Positions 26,963 through 35,097 of a DNA stretch of 64,000 bases are shown here, piece after piece. Where the stretch lies: the NCBI RefSeq assembly GCF_022867885.1, contig NZ_JALIFP010000013.1, forward strand, positions 1 through 64,000, read 5' to 3'. The position numbers and the translations under genes were made by a program. The stretch is from Lederbergia sp. NSJ-179. Lineage in GTDB: Bacteria > Bacillota > Bacilli > Bacillales > Bacillaceae_C. How positions within the stretch are numbered: position 1 is the first letter of the stretch; each line of letters opens with the position of its first letter. The notes under the pieces were generated by a model that saw only the letters and a program-made list of their open reading frames with translations, had not been told where the DNA came from and did not search any database.

Positions 26963-27010
26963 GTTTCGAAACCTTCTTTCGACAAAATTCGGGTAGTGCT
27001 AGGCACCGTT

Positions 27011-27773
27011 TTATTCACTATTAAACAAATGATGTAAAAGTCTCTCTTTATCCTCAAAAAATTGCTTGAAAAGCAGATAGTGATTTGTTTCTTCTAAGGC
27101 CTTTTCTTTTATACCATCCTCAGAAAATTCATAGATGATGGAATGAGGATAAGCCATAAGTAAGGGGGAATGGGTAGCAATAATCAATTGGGAATCCTGC
27201 ATCACAAGCTCATGGATTCGGGATAACATGGATAATTGCCTTAGAGGGGACAGGGGTGCCTCAGGTTCATCTAATAGATATAGTCCCATTCCTTTAAAGC
27301 GATTAAGGAATGTAGCAAAAAAGGATTCGCCATGTGATTGTTCGTGCAGGGAAACTCCGCCAAATTGATCAATGATCTTCCCCCCCTCCAAGTGGTTCGC
27401 TATCCAACTCTTCAATATTGGAGGCTACATTATAATAGGTTTCGGCCCTTAGGAAAAATCCATCCCTTGGTTTCTGGACCCCCTTGATTAAACGTAAATA
27501 CTGTTCTAATGGGGAATGTGAATCATAGGTAGAAAAGTTAAAGTTGAAGCTCCCCCCTTCAGGATTAAAGCCGTACGCAATGGCGATGGCCTCCAATAAA
27601 GTTGATTTACCCATCCCATTTTCACCGATCAAATAGGTGACTTGCGGATGTAAAGAAAGCTCATCAAGTGCTTGAACAACAGGCAAATAAAATGGATATT
27701 CAGAATGGGATGGAATATATTCTTTGAGAATTTTGATCCTTTTCATATACTGTGTGGATTCATCTAATGGCAT
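27011..27773 (-). pseudogene. AAA-family (ABC-type) ATPase interrupted by a +1 frameshift in a G7 tract
   Basis: Two overlapping minus-strand frames together encode one P-loop ATPase of about 252 residues. The first (27773-27369) has Walker A in YLIGENGMGKSTLLEAIAIAYG and ends ...DSEPLGGGEDH. The second (up to 27011) continues KIIDQFGGVSLHEQSHGESF with a Walker B (GLYLLDEPEAPLSP) and the H-loop (LIIATHSPLLMAYP). The frames meet at a run of seven G (plus-strand C at 27380-27386); with six G the protein would read through as LGGGKIIDQFGG. This is a recent mutation, a phase-variable tract or a sequencing error. The start at 27773 follows GGGGGAG by 7 nt. Confidence 0.85.
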
Positions 27774-27811
27774 CCCTACACTCCCCCAGATTAAAAAAGT
27801 CCTTCCTTAGT

Positions 27812-27860
27812 CCTGCAGGATGCAGGTCACAAAGGCGTGGCGATTGTTCTCGCGAATTTA
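27812..27860 (-). repeat. two-hairpin intergenic motif, copy 1 (second hairpin degenerate)
   Basis: CCTGC-AGGAT-GCAGG at 27812-27826 forms a 5-bp hairpin whose minus-strand loop is ATCCT. On the minus strand it is preceded by CACGCCTTTGTGA and by a degenerate hairpin (GCGA/TCGC). The same layout recurs at 28427-28469 and 33261-33302. Confidence 0.6.
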
Positions 27861-27964
27861 GCCTTTGATCCTTACTCTATTTTAACGAAAGTGAAGGGGA
27901 ATTGTCATCATTCCTATCTGATATTATCGAAAAACAACTTTTGATTCATAGAAAGGAGAGCATC

Positions 27965-28243
27965 GATCAATTAACTGCGGGATCGGACCAATTAGTTTGA
28001 GGTTTCGCCCGATTAACTGCAGGCTCCGCCCAATTAGTCTGAGGTTTCGCCCGATTAACTGCAGGCTCCGACCAATTAGTCTGAGGTTTCGCCCGATTAA
28101 CTGCAGGCTCCGCCCAATTAACCCCAAGTTTCGCCCGATTAACAGCGGGCTCCGCCCAATTAACCTCAAGTTTCGCCCAATTAACATCGAGATTCGACCA
28201 ATAAGCACCGAGTTACGCCCAATAAGTCTCATCGTCCGCCTAT
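27965..28243. repeat. tandem repeat, 21-nt period (array C)
   Basis: About 13 units share CGCCCAATTA or CGCCCGATTA anchors at exact 21-nt spacing (e.g. 27988, 28009, 28030, 28051). Two unit types alternate, CCGATTAACTGCAGGCTC and CCAATTAGTCTGAGGTTT, giving a 42-nt higher-order period. Both strands are open because 21 is a multiple of 3, producing LIGRNLR-type frames with no credible start. The rest of the 27774-28508 gap holds only the two-hairpin motifs at each end. Confidence 0.88.
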
Positions 28244-28426
28244 TGACATCTCAATGGGCAATTTTTATGTGATATAGGTTCTAGGAGCGATTTGCGGGCA
28301 GATTGTACCCGTATTTAAAGCAACCGCAACAGAATGGGAGGTTGCTGCTCCTTCTCCATAATTTTGGAAGCTATTCATTAAAAATTTAAAGGATTTCTTC
28401 ACTTTTTGACGAAGTTAATTATGTGG

Positions 28427-28469
28427 CCTACAGGATGTAGGTCACGAAGGCGTTGCCATAGGACATGGC
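28427..28469 (-). repeat. two-hairpin intergenic motif, copy 2
   Basis: On the minus strand GCCAT-GTCCT-ATGGC (28469-28455) is followed by AACGCCTTCGTGA and CCTAC-ATCCT-GTAGG (28441-28427). Loops match the other copies while stems differ by compensating changes. Confidence 0.7.
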
Positions 28470-28508
28470 GCTTTTAGCTTTCGATTATTATATAAAGAAG
28501 GTGATGAT

Positions 28509-29492
28509 TTGAGTAAAATCAAAAAGAGAAGAGAAAATTCAATTGAACAGGAGAAACTTGAGGCCTTGTTGAGACGAATACCAAAAAGTCATCCGAGTTG
28601 GTATAAAGTGGAATCCCGATTGGCCCGATGTATTTCTGGTTTATATGGAGAGAAATCACTTGATTATTACATCTCACATATTCCTCATGAAGAGCTTTTT
28701 ATTTTTCAAAGTCTACGTTTACCCCTTCCAGACGATTCCTTTTTTCAAATGGACTTTCTGCTTTTAGCTCCTGAAACCATCATTATTTTAGATTCTAAAA
28801 ATCATAAAGGTCGTATTTTTATCGAAGAAAATCAGATGACAAGAGAGTTGAATGACGAGATAGAATCGTTTTCCAATCCAATTCAGCAGGTCGAAAATCA
28901 GCTTTTTCATTTAATTGGATTACTTCGTCGCTCTTCGTTTCCGATCCCACCAACCGCTGCGTTTGTAGTATTTACCCATCAATCATCGATTATTTTATCT
29001 AATTCTGCCTATCCCGCTGTCGCAAAGCAAGTTATCCGACCGGATGCTATCAGGCAAAGAGTCGGAAATTTTCATCGGCAGCATTCGAGAAAAATCTTCA
29101 CTAGGAAAGAAATGCTCCAATTATCACGTTTGTTTGTAAAGCTTCATACACCAGAAAATCCCGACGTCTTGAAAAAATATAAGGTAGATCAAAATGAGCT
29201 TTTAACGGGGATCTATTGTGAGACCTGCAAAAGTTTTACTGTTGTGAAGGAAAGAGTATGGATATGCCAGAGGTGCAAAAAAATTGATAACACCGCCCCG
29301 ATTCGTGCATTACTTGATTATTTTTATTTGATAGGAGAAGAGATCACGAATGCGAAGTGCCGTCAATTTTTGCGGATACCGTCTCAATCTGTCACTAAAG
29401 CGTTGCTCTGCTCACTGAATCTCGAAGTCATCGGGAAAGGGAGAGCAACCACGCACAAACTTTCCATCAAAGCCCTAAAAAGCAAATTATAA
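28509..29492 (+). CDS. NERD-domain protein with C-terminal zinc ribbon
   Basis: This 327-residue protein has a nuclease-related NERD domain in residues 40-170: ESRLARCISGLYGEKSLDYYI, QMDFLLLAPETIIILDSKNHKGRIFI with the Asp and Lys of the endonuclease-like core, and NPIQQVENQLFHLIGLL. Residues 236-260 hold two CxxC pairs (YCETCKS and ICQRCKK), a zinc ribbon, followed by a possible winged helix. Start is TTG 28509 after AAGGTGATGA. The function of such proteins is unproven; a DNA-processing role is inferred from the fold. It is bracketed by 21-nt repeat arrays on both sides. Confidence 0.87.
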   Translation: MSKIKKRRENSIEQEKLEALLRRIPKSHPSWYKVESRLARCISGLYGEKSLDYYISHIPHEELFIFQSLRLPLPDDSFFQMDFLLLAPETIIILDSKNHKGRIFIEENQMTRELNDEIESFSNPIQQVENQLFHLIGLLRRSSFPIPPTAAFVVFTHQSSIILSNSAYPAVAKQVIRPDAIRQRVGNFHRQHSRKIFTRKEMLQLSRLFVKLHTPENPDVLKKYKVDQNELLTGIYCETCKSFTVVKERVWICQRCKKIDNTAPIRALLDYFYLIGEEITNAKCRQFLRIPSQSVTKALLCSLNLEVIGKGRATTHKLSIKALKSKL

Positions 29493-29579
29493 TTTTAGAG
29501 AAAATTAGTGCAAAAAGGCAACGAAAAAGGCAACAAATTAGGAACTCCGAAATGTTATTTTTAAATACTCTGACCAATT

Positions 29580-29695
29580 CACTACGAGTTCGGACCAATT
29601 AACCTCAAGTTTCGCCCGATTAATCTCATCATTGAACCAATTAGTGCTGAGTTTCGCCCAATTAGTGCTGAACTTCGCCCAAATAGCAACCATGA
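29580..29695. repeat. tandem repeat, 21-nt period (array D, same family as C)
   Basis: Five to six degenerate units with CCAATTA or CCCGATTA cores at 21-nt spacing follow the NERD gene. Sequence and phase match array C, on the other side of the gene. The remaining 29493-29797 gap has nothing else recognisable. Confidence 0.75.
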
Positions 29696-29797
29696 TGCAT
29701 AATCAGGGATTAACCCAAGATCACTGAAATGAGAATAAAATGTGGTAGAAGGATTATGAGACTGTTTGGCGAAGTCTAATTTCAGGGGGAGATGGCG

Positions 29798-30736
29798 ATG
29801 AACATAAGACAAGGAAATTTACTGAGAAAAGGAGACAGGATTGGGATCACAGCGCCGGCTGGTCCAGCCAGCGAGGAAAAGCTGCATCAGGGGACTTCCG
29901 CTATAAAAAAGCTCGGTTTTCAATTGAAAGTAGGCAGGACTTGTTATCAAAATGAAGGAGGCTATTTAGCAGGCCCGCCTGAAATGCGTGCGAATGAACT
30001 GAATCAGATGTTTGCCGATCCGACGATAGCGGCTATATTTTGCTTGCGTGGCGGCTATGGGTCCATGCAAATTCTTCCTTTTCTGGATTTCGATCTGATC
30101 AAACACAATCCGAAGATGTTGATTGGCTATAGTGATATCACAGCCTTGCATATTGCCTTGCAGCAAAAAAGCCGTTTAGCGACGATTCACGGTCCTATGC
30201 CCGCATCGGATTTGCCTGCCGCGTCTGAGTTCACAATTCAATCTTTACTAAAAGTTTTAACGAACTCGGATCCTATCGGGCAGATTGAAAACCCGCCTGG
30301 AGAAAAGATAGAATGTCTTGTACCTGGGAAGGCGGAGGGGATTTTAACTGGAGGGAATTTGGCGCTGATCACCAGTTTACTGGGTACACCTTTTGAAATA
30401 GACACAAAAGGGAAGATCTTATTTCTGGAAGAGGTTGGAGAAGAGCCTTATCGAATTGATCGCATGCTGACTCAACTGGCGCTAGCTGGAAAGTTTCATG
30501 ATGCAGAGGGGATTGTGTTGGGAAGCTGGACACATTGCCAATCTAAACATAATCCTCATAGTTTTCAAGTACAAGATCTATTTCATAGAATTATTGCACC
30601 GTTTGGAAAACCGACTATTTTTAATGTGAAAGCAGGTCATTGTGAACCGACACTAACTTTACCAATGGGAGTACCCGCCATATTGCACGCATCTGAAGGA
30701 AATCTTACTTATTTTAATCAACAATCTCGGTTATGA
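29798..30736 (+). CDS. LD-carboxypeptidase (peptidase S66, LdcA/MccF-like)
   Basis: This 312-residue cytoplasmic serine peptidase has the S66 layout: DRIGITAPAGPASEEKL at the N-terminus, the nucleophile in GYSDITALHIAL, the acidic residue in LEEVGEEPYRIDRML and the His in NVKAGHCEPTLTLP. LdcA trims the terminal D-Ala from murein tetrapeptides in cell-wall recycling; MccF-type members cleave microcin-like acyl adenylates. The start at 29798 lies 8 nt after AGGGGGA; ATG 29792 is only 2 nt away from it. Cell-wall salvage genes begin 6 kb downstream. Confidence 0.88.
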   Translation: MNIRQGNLLRKGDRIGITAPAGPASEEKLHQGTSAIKKLGFQLKVGRTCYQNEGGYLAGPPEMRANELNQMFADPTIAAIFCLRGGYGSMQILPFLDFDLIKHNPKMLIGYSDITALHIALQQKSRLATIHGPMPASDLPAASEFTIQSLLKVLTNSDPIGQIENPPGEKIECLVPGKAEGILTGGNLALITSLLGTPFEIDTKGKILFLEEVGEEPYRIDRMLTQLALAGKFHDAEGIVLGSWTHCQSKHNPHSFQVQDLFHRIIAPFGKPTIFNVKAGHCEPTLTLPMGVPAILHASEGNLTYFNQQSRL

Positions 30737-30798
30737 ATCCAATAATGTGGGAATATACTAGGGAGGATTCATAATAGATTAAGGAAGGAGTCGCTTTC

Positions 30799-32184
30799 AT
30801 GGATACCTTGTGGATAATTGTCAATATCATACTGTTCCTTTTGTTCATAGGTCTTTTATTTTATATGCAGAAAAAGCATCTCTCTTTTTCAAAGCGTGTC
30901 TTTGCTGCGCTCGGCTTAGGGATTGTTCTTGGACTTTATATACACCTTATTTATGGGACAGAATCAAACGTGACAACGCATTCGATTGAGTGGTTTAATA
31001 TTGTGGGCAGTGGTTATATATCTTTTCTAAAAATGATTGTCATGCCTCTTGTGTTTATTTCGATTGTATCCGCCTTTACGAAGTTAAAATTAACAAGTAA
31101 TCTGGGAAAAATTAGTGCATTAGTGATCGGAATCTTAATAGGGACAACTGCGATAGCGGCAGCGGTTGGGATCGCAACAGCATTAGGTTTTGATTTGGAG
31201 GGAATCGAGCTTGAAGCTGGGGAAGCGGAGTCAGCTAGAAATACGGAGTTAGAGCAAACCGTCGGGGATGTGGAAAACATGACAATTCCCCAACAAATTA
31301 TTAGCTTATTCCCTCAAAATCCCTTTATGGAGCTAACAGGAGCGCGACCAACCTCTACGATCGCGGTGGTCATTTTTGCTGCTATCATTGGAATCGCTTA
31401 TTTAGGTGTAAAAAGAAAAGAACCAGAACATGCTGATTTTTTCGCGAAGATTATTGAAACCATTTATACGATCGTGATGAGGGTTGTTACTTTAATCCTC
31501 CGTTTAACCCCCTATGGTGTTTTAGCTTTAATGGCAAAAGTGACCGCAACAAGTGATTATTCGGCGATTATCAAGCTAGGAAAGTTTGTGATTGCCTCTT
31601 ATGTAGCACTGATTATTATGTTTGTCATACATTTACTTTTACTCTTATTAGCCGGAAGAAATCCACTAACTTATATTAAAAAAACAATGCCTGCCCTGAC
31701 ATTTGCGTTTACTTCACGTTCCAGTGCTGGCACATTGCCGCTTAATATTAAAACACAGCATCAGGAGCTAGGTGTGTCTGAAGGGATTGCCAATTTTGCT
31801 GGATCATTCGGACTGTCCATCGGGCAAAATGGCTGTGCAGGTATTTATCCAGCTATGTTAGCGATCATGGTTGCCCCAACCGCAGGGGTGAATCCGCTTG
31901 ATCCTGTCTTTCTTGGTACCTTAATTTTAATTGTGGCGATTAGTTCATTTGGGGTGGCAGGTGTCGGAGGAGGGGCTACTTTTGCGGCTTTACTTGTCCT
32001 ATCTGCGCTAGACTTACCAATAGGAATCGTCGGTCTATTAATTTCTGTTGAACCATTAATTGATATGGGAAGAACAGCCTTAAACGTTAGTGGAAGTATG
32101 ACAGCAGGGGTGCTAACCAGTAAAGTGACGGGAGAACTTGATGAGAATGTCTATAATCAACCGAAACAAAGCTTAGAAATATAA
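30799..32184 (+). CDS. tcyP: L-cystine symporter
   Basis: This 461-residue membrane protein belongs to the sodium:dicarboxylate symporter family and closely resembles B. subtilis TcyP in length and motifs: SGYISFLKMIVMPLVFISIVSAFTKLK, an extended loop with GIELEAGEAESARNTELEQT, the hairpin FTSRSSAGTLPLNIKTQ, and GFAGSFG-type NFAGSFGLSIGQNGCAGIYPAMLA. It imports cystine. A strong terminator follows at 32187. Confidence 0.92.
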   Translation: MDTLWIIVNIILFLLFIGLLFYMQKKHLSFSKRVFAALGLGIVLGLYIHLIYGTESNVTTHSIEWFNIVGSGYISFLKMIVMPLVFISIVSAFTKLKLTSNLGKISALVIGILIGTTAIAAAVGIATALGFDLEGIELEAGEAESARNTELEQTVGDVENMTIPQQIISLFPQNPFMELTGARPTSTIAVVIFAAIIGIAYLGVKRKEPEHADFFAKIIETIYTIVMRVVTLILRLTPYGVLALMAKVTATSDYSAIIKLGKFVIASYVALIIMFVIHLLLLLLAGRNPLTYIKKTMPALTFAFTSRSSAGTLPLNIKTQHQELGVSEGIANFAGSFGLSIGQNGCAGIYPAMLAIMVAPTAGVNPLDPVFLGTLILIVAISSFGVAGVGGGATFAALLVLSALDLPIGIVGLLISVEPLIDMGRTALNVSGSMTAGVLTSKVTGELDENVYNQPKQSLEI

Positions 32185-32186
32185 TA

Positions 32187-32229
32187 AAATCCCGGATATC
32201 TCAAAGTCGAGACATCCGGGATTTTTTTT
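32187..32229 (+). terminator. tcyP terminator
   Basis: AAATCCCGGAT (32187-32197) pairs perfectly with ATCCGGGATTT (32214-32224), followed by more T. Confidence 0.88.
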
Positions 32230-32256
32230 CAGCAGTAGGCATATTTTAAAAGTTCT

Positions 32257-33063
32257 TCATTCCTTTTTATCAATCCAAGAAGCGTTCAATAATCCTCCAA
32301 TCAGTAGTACAGCGGCGGTAAAATAAAACCAAATCATGAGTACAATGATATTGGCCATGTACCCATAAAGCCGTGTGTAACTAGCAAAATAAGTGACATA
32401 AGACGAAAAACCAATGGTGACAGTTTGCCAGCCAATCGTAGAAAATACGGCTCCTGGTAAGGCATGACGAAACGTCACTTTAGAGCTAGGTACGATCTTG
32501 TATAAGAGGAGAAAAAAGAAAAATAAATAGATGGAACCCGTTCCCCATTTTATCACAGCCCACCAATGATAAAATGATGGAGGGAAATGAACATGTGCAA
32601 TAAGGAAAACTCGACTAATTTCCTCCCCAATGGGGATCAACAGCGAAAAAGTTAAGGTAATCATTAAACCAGCTGTTAAAATGAGATCTTTTCCTAAAGC
32701 AAGGAAAAAAGTTTCTTGACGAACGACACGATAGGCATCATTCATGGATCTGACAAGCGCCTGGACAGCCATGGAGGCAATCCAAAAAGCTGCGAGCAGG
32801 CTAAATGAGGCAAGTTTTGTCTGCCTCCTCCCAATAATCCCCATAATATTATCCTTTATAAGGGTGAAGCTTCCTTTCGGAATATAAGGCTCCAACACGG
32901 TTAGCACATCCTCCGAATGGACGGGGAAAAAGCTGATAATCGCAAAGGAAAAAACTAAGAATGGGAAAATAGCCAACATAAAATAATACGCCATTAACGC
33001 AGATTGATCATGAAATCGCTCGAGAAAAAAACGCTTTAGTAAAGACAAAACTATATTCATCAC
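32257..33063 (-). CDS. YihY/BrkB family inner-membrane protein
   Basis: This 268-residue protein has about six membrane segments and the YihY family motifs: HDQSALMAYYFMLAIFPFLVFSFAII near the start, LASFSLLAAFWIASMAVQALVRSMNDAYRV in the middle, HALPGAVFSTIGWQTVTIGFSSYVTYF and the YGYMANIIVLMIWFYFTAAVLLIGG C-terminal block. B. subtilis YfkH is comparable. The former ribonuclease BN assignment of this family was shown to be wrong, and its role is unknown. The start is GTG 33063 or the adjacent ATG 33060; GAGG lies 8 or 11 nt upstream. Confidence 0.88.
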   Translation of the reverse strand: MMNIVLSLLKRFFLERFHDQSALMAYYFMLAIFPFLVFSFAIISFFPVHSEDVLTVLEPYIPKGSFTLIKDNIMGIIGRRQTKLASFSLLAAFWIASMAVQALVRSMNDAYRVVRQETFFLALGKDLILTAGLMITLTFSLLIPIGEEISRVFLIAHVHFPPSFYHWWAVIKWGTGSIYLFFFFLLLYKIVPSSKVTFRHALPGAVFSTIGWQTVTIGFSSYVTYFASYTRLYGYMANIIVLMIWFYFTAAVLLIGGLLNASWIDKKE

Positions 33064-33145
33064 AAAATCATCCTCTAGTTCACAGCTCTTATTATCTTTA
33101 GCTGTTGGACGTCATTTGAAACATGGGATTAAGATTTGTTTGAGA

Positions 33146-33333
33146 ATAAGAAAAGCGCAAGCGCCTTGGTCAGCCCCGACAAGCAAATGTTCTGAGACAA
33201 GAAAAGTCCGGTTTTGACTTTTATTGTCTCAGGTTATTTAGTGGAACATCGGCTAAGGTCGCCACGTCCTGTGGCAACGCCGATGGACTCGCATCCTGCG
33301 AGCCTCTCGGGGCTAGGCGCTGGAGCTAGATCC
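33146..33333. repeat. dispersed intergenic element with inverted ends, containing two-hairpin motif copy 3
   Basis: The ends AAAAGCGCAAGCGCC and GGCGCTGGAGCTAGAT, and inside them TCAGCCCCGAC and TCGGGGCT, are inverted with respect to each other. A second internal inverted pair is TGAGACAAGAAAAGTC / GACTTTTATTGTCTCA. The centre carries GCCAC-GTCCT-GTGGC (33261-33275) and CTCGC-ATCCT-GCGAG (33288-33302) separated by AACGCCGATGGA. Related ends occur at 14742-14798. I recognise this type from Bacillus intergenic regions but know no function. Confidence 0.72.
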
Positions 33334-33361
33334 AAACATTAGCCAATTTTTATGCTTTCTT

Positions 33362-33883
33362 ACCTTTGGGCCGGAAAACTTTAAGGGAACTGTTTACTCC
33401 TTTGATTATGGAGATGCCCATTTTGCCGTATTAAATACAGAAACAACCAAAGCTGGATTAATGGAACAAGCAGAATGGTTGAAAACCGATGTGGCGAAAG
33501 TGAAAAAGAAATGGATGATTGTCATTTACCATCGCTCACCCTATCATTCTAATCCCACTTCTGGCAGTGAAAGGGTGAAAGAGGTATGGACACCAGTATT
33601 TGATGATTTAGGAATAGATTTAGCGATTTCCGGTCATGATCATTCTTATGTACGAACGTTTCCGTTGAAGAATGGGGTAGTCGATCAAACAGGAACAACT
33701 TATATGATCGCTGGTTCCACAGGGCAAAAGTTTTATGGGGCAACCCTGCAGCCTTATATGGATGCATTCTTTGATGAAAAAACACAGGTTTACACGAGAG
33801 TATTGATAAATAAGGAAGGTATTCACATACTGGCAAAAGCACGGGATGGTAGGATTGTCGATCAATTTCTTATAGAAAAATAA
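33362..33883 (+). pseudogene. metallophosphoesterase (purple acid phosphatase-like), N-terminally truncated
   Basis: The reading frame with FGPENFKGTVYSFDYGDAHFAVLNTETTKAG from about 33362 continues to MIVIYHRSPYHSNP and GHDHSYVRTFPLKNG, the C-terminal metal-binding His motifs of the calcineurin-like phosphoesterase domain, and ends at 33883. The N-terminal half with the first metal ligands (DxH, GDxxD, GNHD) is absent. The break coincides with the dispersed element ending at 33333, so the element or an associated deletion removed the start. An internal ATG at 33461 has no good ribosome site. Confidence 0.82.
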
Positions 33884-33895
33884 TCCCTTGGATAA

Positions 33896-34019
33896 AAGGG
33901 ACTGTCCAATAAGTCATTTTTTGGCTATTGGATGCCCCTTTTCAAGCTCAAGAATATGGATATATTCACATTTTTGAAATCCAAATTTCAATAATATGCC
34001 CCTTTTCGGACAGCCCCTT
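33896..34019. mobile_element. candidate MITE of 124 bp
   Basis: Imperfect terminal inverted repeats AAGGGACTGTCC (33896-33907) and GGACAGCCCCTT (34008-34019) match at 11 of 12 positions. The inside holds smaller inverted repeats (TCCAATA/TATTGGA) and no gene. No clear target duplication is visible. The GGGCTGTCC ends resemble those of some Bacillus IS elements, so it may be a deletion derivative. It also can act as a terminator for the flanking genes. Confidence 0.5.
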
Positions 34020-34021
34020 CA

Positions 34022-35002
34022 TTAAGGATTAACTCGTAAGACAATCTTTCCGGCATTTTGGTTTTGTTCCATATATTCATGCGCCTTATTGGCGTCTTTC
34101 CAATCCCATATGGAATCAAGGATTGGTTTTAATTGGCCAGAGGCAAATTTTTCTAGTGCAAAATCGGAAAAGTCTTTTGTTAATTGGCTTTTCTTTTCTG
34201 ATGTCTGAGAACGTAGGGCTGTACCAATCACTTGAATTCTTTTGAAGAGCAGTTTACTAAGATCTACTTCTTTTACTTTCGCACCACCCATTGTTCCAAT
34301 TAAGATTAATTTTCCATCTGTCGTTAAGGAACGGATATTTTCTTCCCAATAGCTAGCACCAATGAAATCGAGGATGAGATCGACTCCTTGATTAGAGGTG
34401 ACTGCTTTTACCTCAGAAGAAAACGGCCCTTGCTTGTAATCAATCGCATGATCGGCGCCTAAGGAAAGGCAAAGCTCTCTCTTTTCAAGTGTTCCAGCGG
34501 TTACAAGTATTTTGGCGCCTATTTCCCTGGCGAGTTGGATTGCGGCTGTTCCCACACCACTTGCCCCTGCATGGATAAGAATGGTTTGTCCCTTTTTTAA
34601 TCCTCCAAGCCAAAACATATTTAAATAGGCAGTCAAAAACACTTCAGGAATGGCGGCTGCTTGTTCAAAAGAGAGCGATTCTGGAATACGAATACCCATA
34701 CTTGCGGGGATGGAAACATATTCTGCATACCCTCCCCCCGGAAGAAGGGCACAAACGCGGTCACCCTTTTTCCAGCCGGATACTTCATCCCCAACCTTCT
34801 CAATGACCCCGCTCATTTCTAAACCTAAAATAGGAGAAGCTCCTGCTGGCGGGGGATACAGTCCGCGTTTTTGCATTAAGTCCGCCCTGTTCAAGGCGGT
34901 CGCTTTCACTTTCACAAGTAACTCATTTGTCTTAATTGTTGGTTTTTCAGCCTCGCCAATCGATAATGTTTCGGTAGCTTTGTCGATAAGAATCGCTTTC
35001 AA
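34022..35002 (-). CDS. NAD(P)H quinone oxidoreductase (medium-chain reductase, PIG3-like)
   Basis: This 326-residue protein is a zinc-less medium-chain dehydrogenase/reductase: MKAILID-type start, ALNRADLMQKRGLYPPPAGASPILGLEMSGVI, GDRVCALLPGGGYAEYV, and the nucleotide site ILIHAGASGVGTAAIQLAREIGAKI. The PPPAGAS and LLPGGGYAEY motifs are those of the PIG3 (TP53I3) quinone reductase branch. The start is TTG 35002, 6 nt after GAGGTGG; ATG 35017 overlaps the ribosome site. It reduces quinones with NADPH. It is transcribed divergently from the MFS gene. Confidence 0.9.
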   Translation of the reverse strand: MKAILIDKATETLSIGEAEKPTIKTNELLVKVKATALNRADLMQKRGLYPPPAGASPILGLEMSGVIEKVGDEVSGWKKGDRVCALLPGGGYAEYVSIPASMGIRIPESLSFEQAAAIPEVFLTAYLNMFWLGGLKKGQTILIHAGASGVGTAAIQLAREIGAKILVTAGTLEKRELCLSLGADHAIDYKQGPFSSEVKAVTSNQGVDLILDFIGASYWEENIRSLTTDGKLILIGTMGGAKVKEVDLSKLLFKRIQVIGTALRSQTSEKKSQLTKDFSDFALEKFASGQLKPILDSIWDWKDANKAHEYMEQNQNAGKIVLRVNP

Positions 35003-35097
35003 ATGTTTCCACCTCATTCACATTTTTATTAAAAATCCAGCTGCTTTATGTTATCGTATAAGAATGGGTTTTTTCTTACAAGGAAAGGGTTTTATAT

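Noticed and set aside
27924-28272. Heptapeptide-repeat proteins on both strands (LIGRNLR and RPINCRL types)
   Set aside because: A 21-nt DNA repeat keeps both strands open by arithmetic. No start signals, and the same region would have to be coding on both strands.
27011-29492. Phage-defence island formed by the AAA ATPase and NERD protein
   Set aside because: The ATPase is frameshifted, the two genes are divergent and separated by repeats, and no other defence gene is near; the evidence is too thin.
33461-33883. Intact small phosphoesterase starting at 33461
   Set aside because: Homology continues upstream of that ATG in the same frame and the first metal-binding motifs are missing, so it is a truncated relic.
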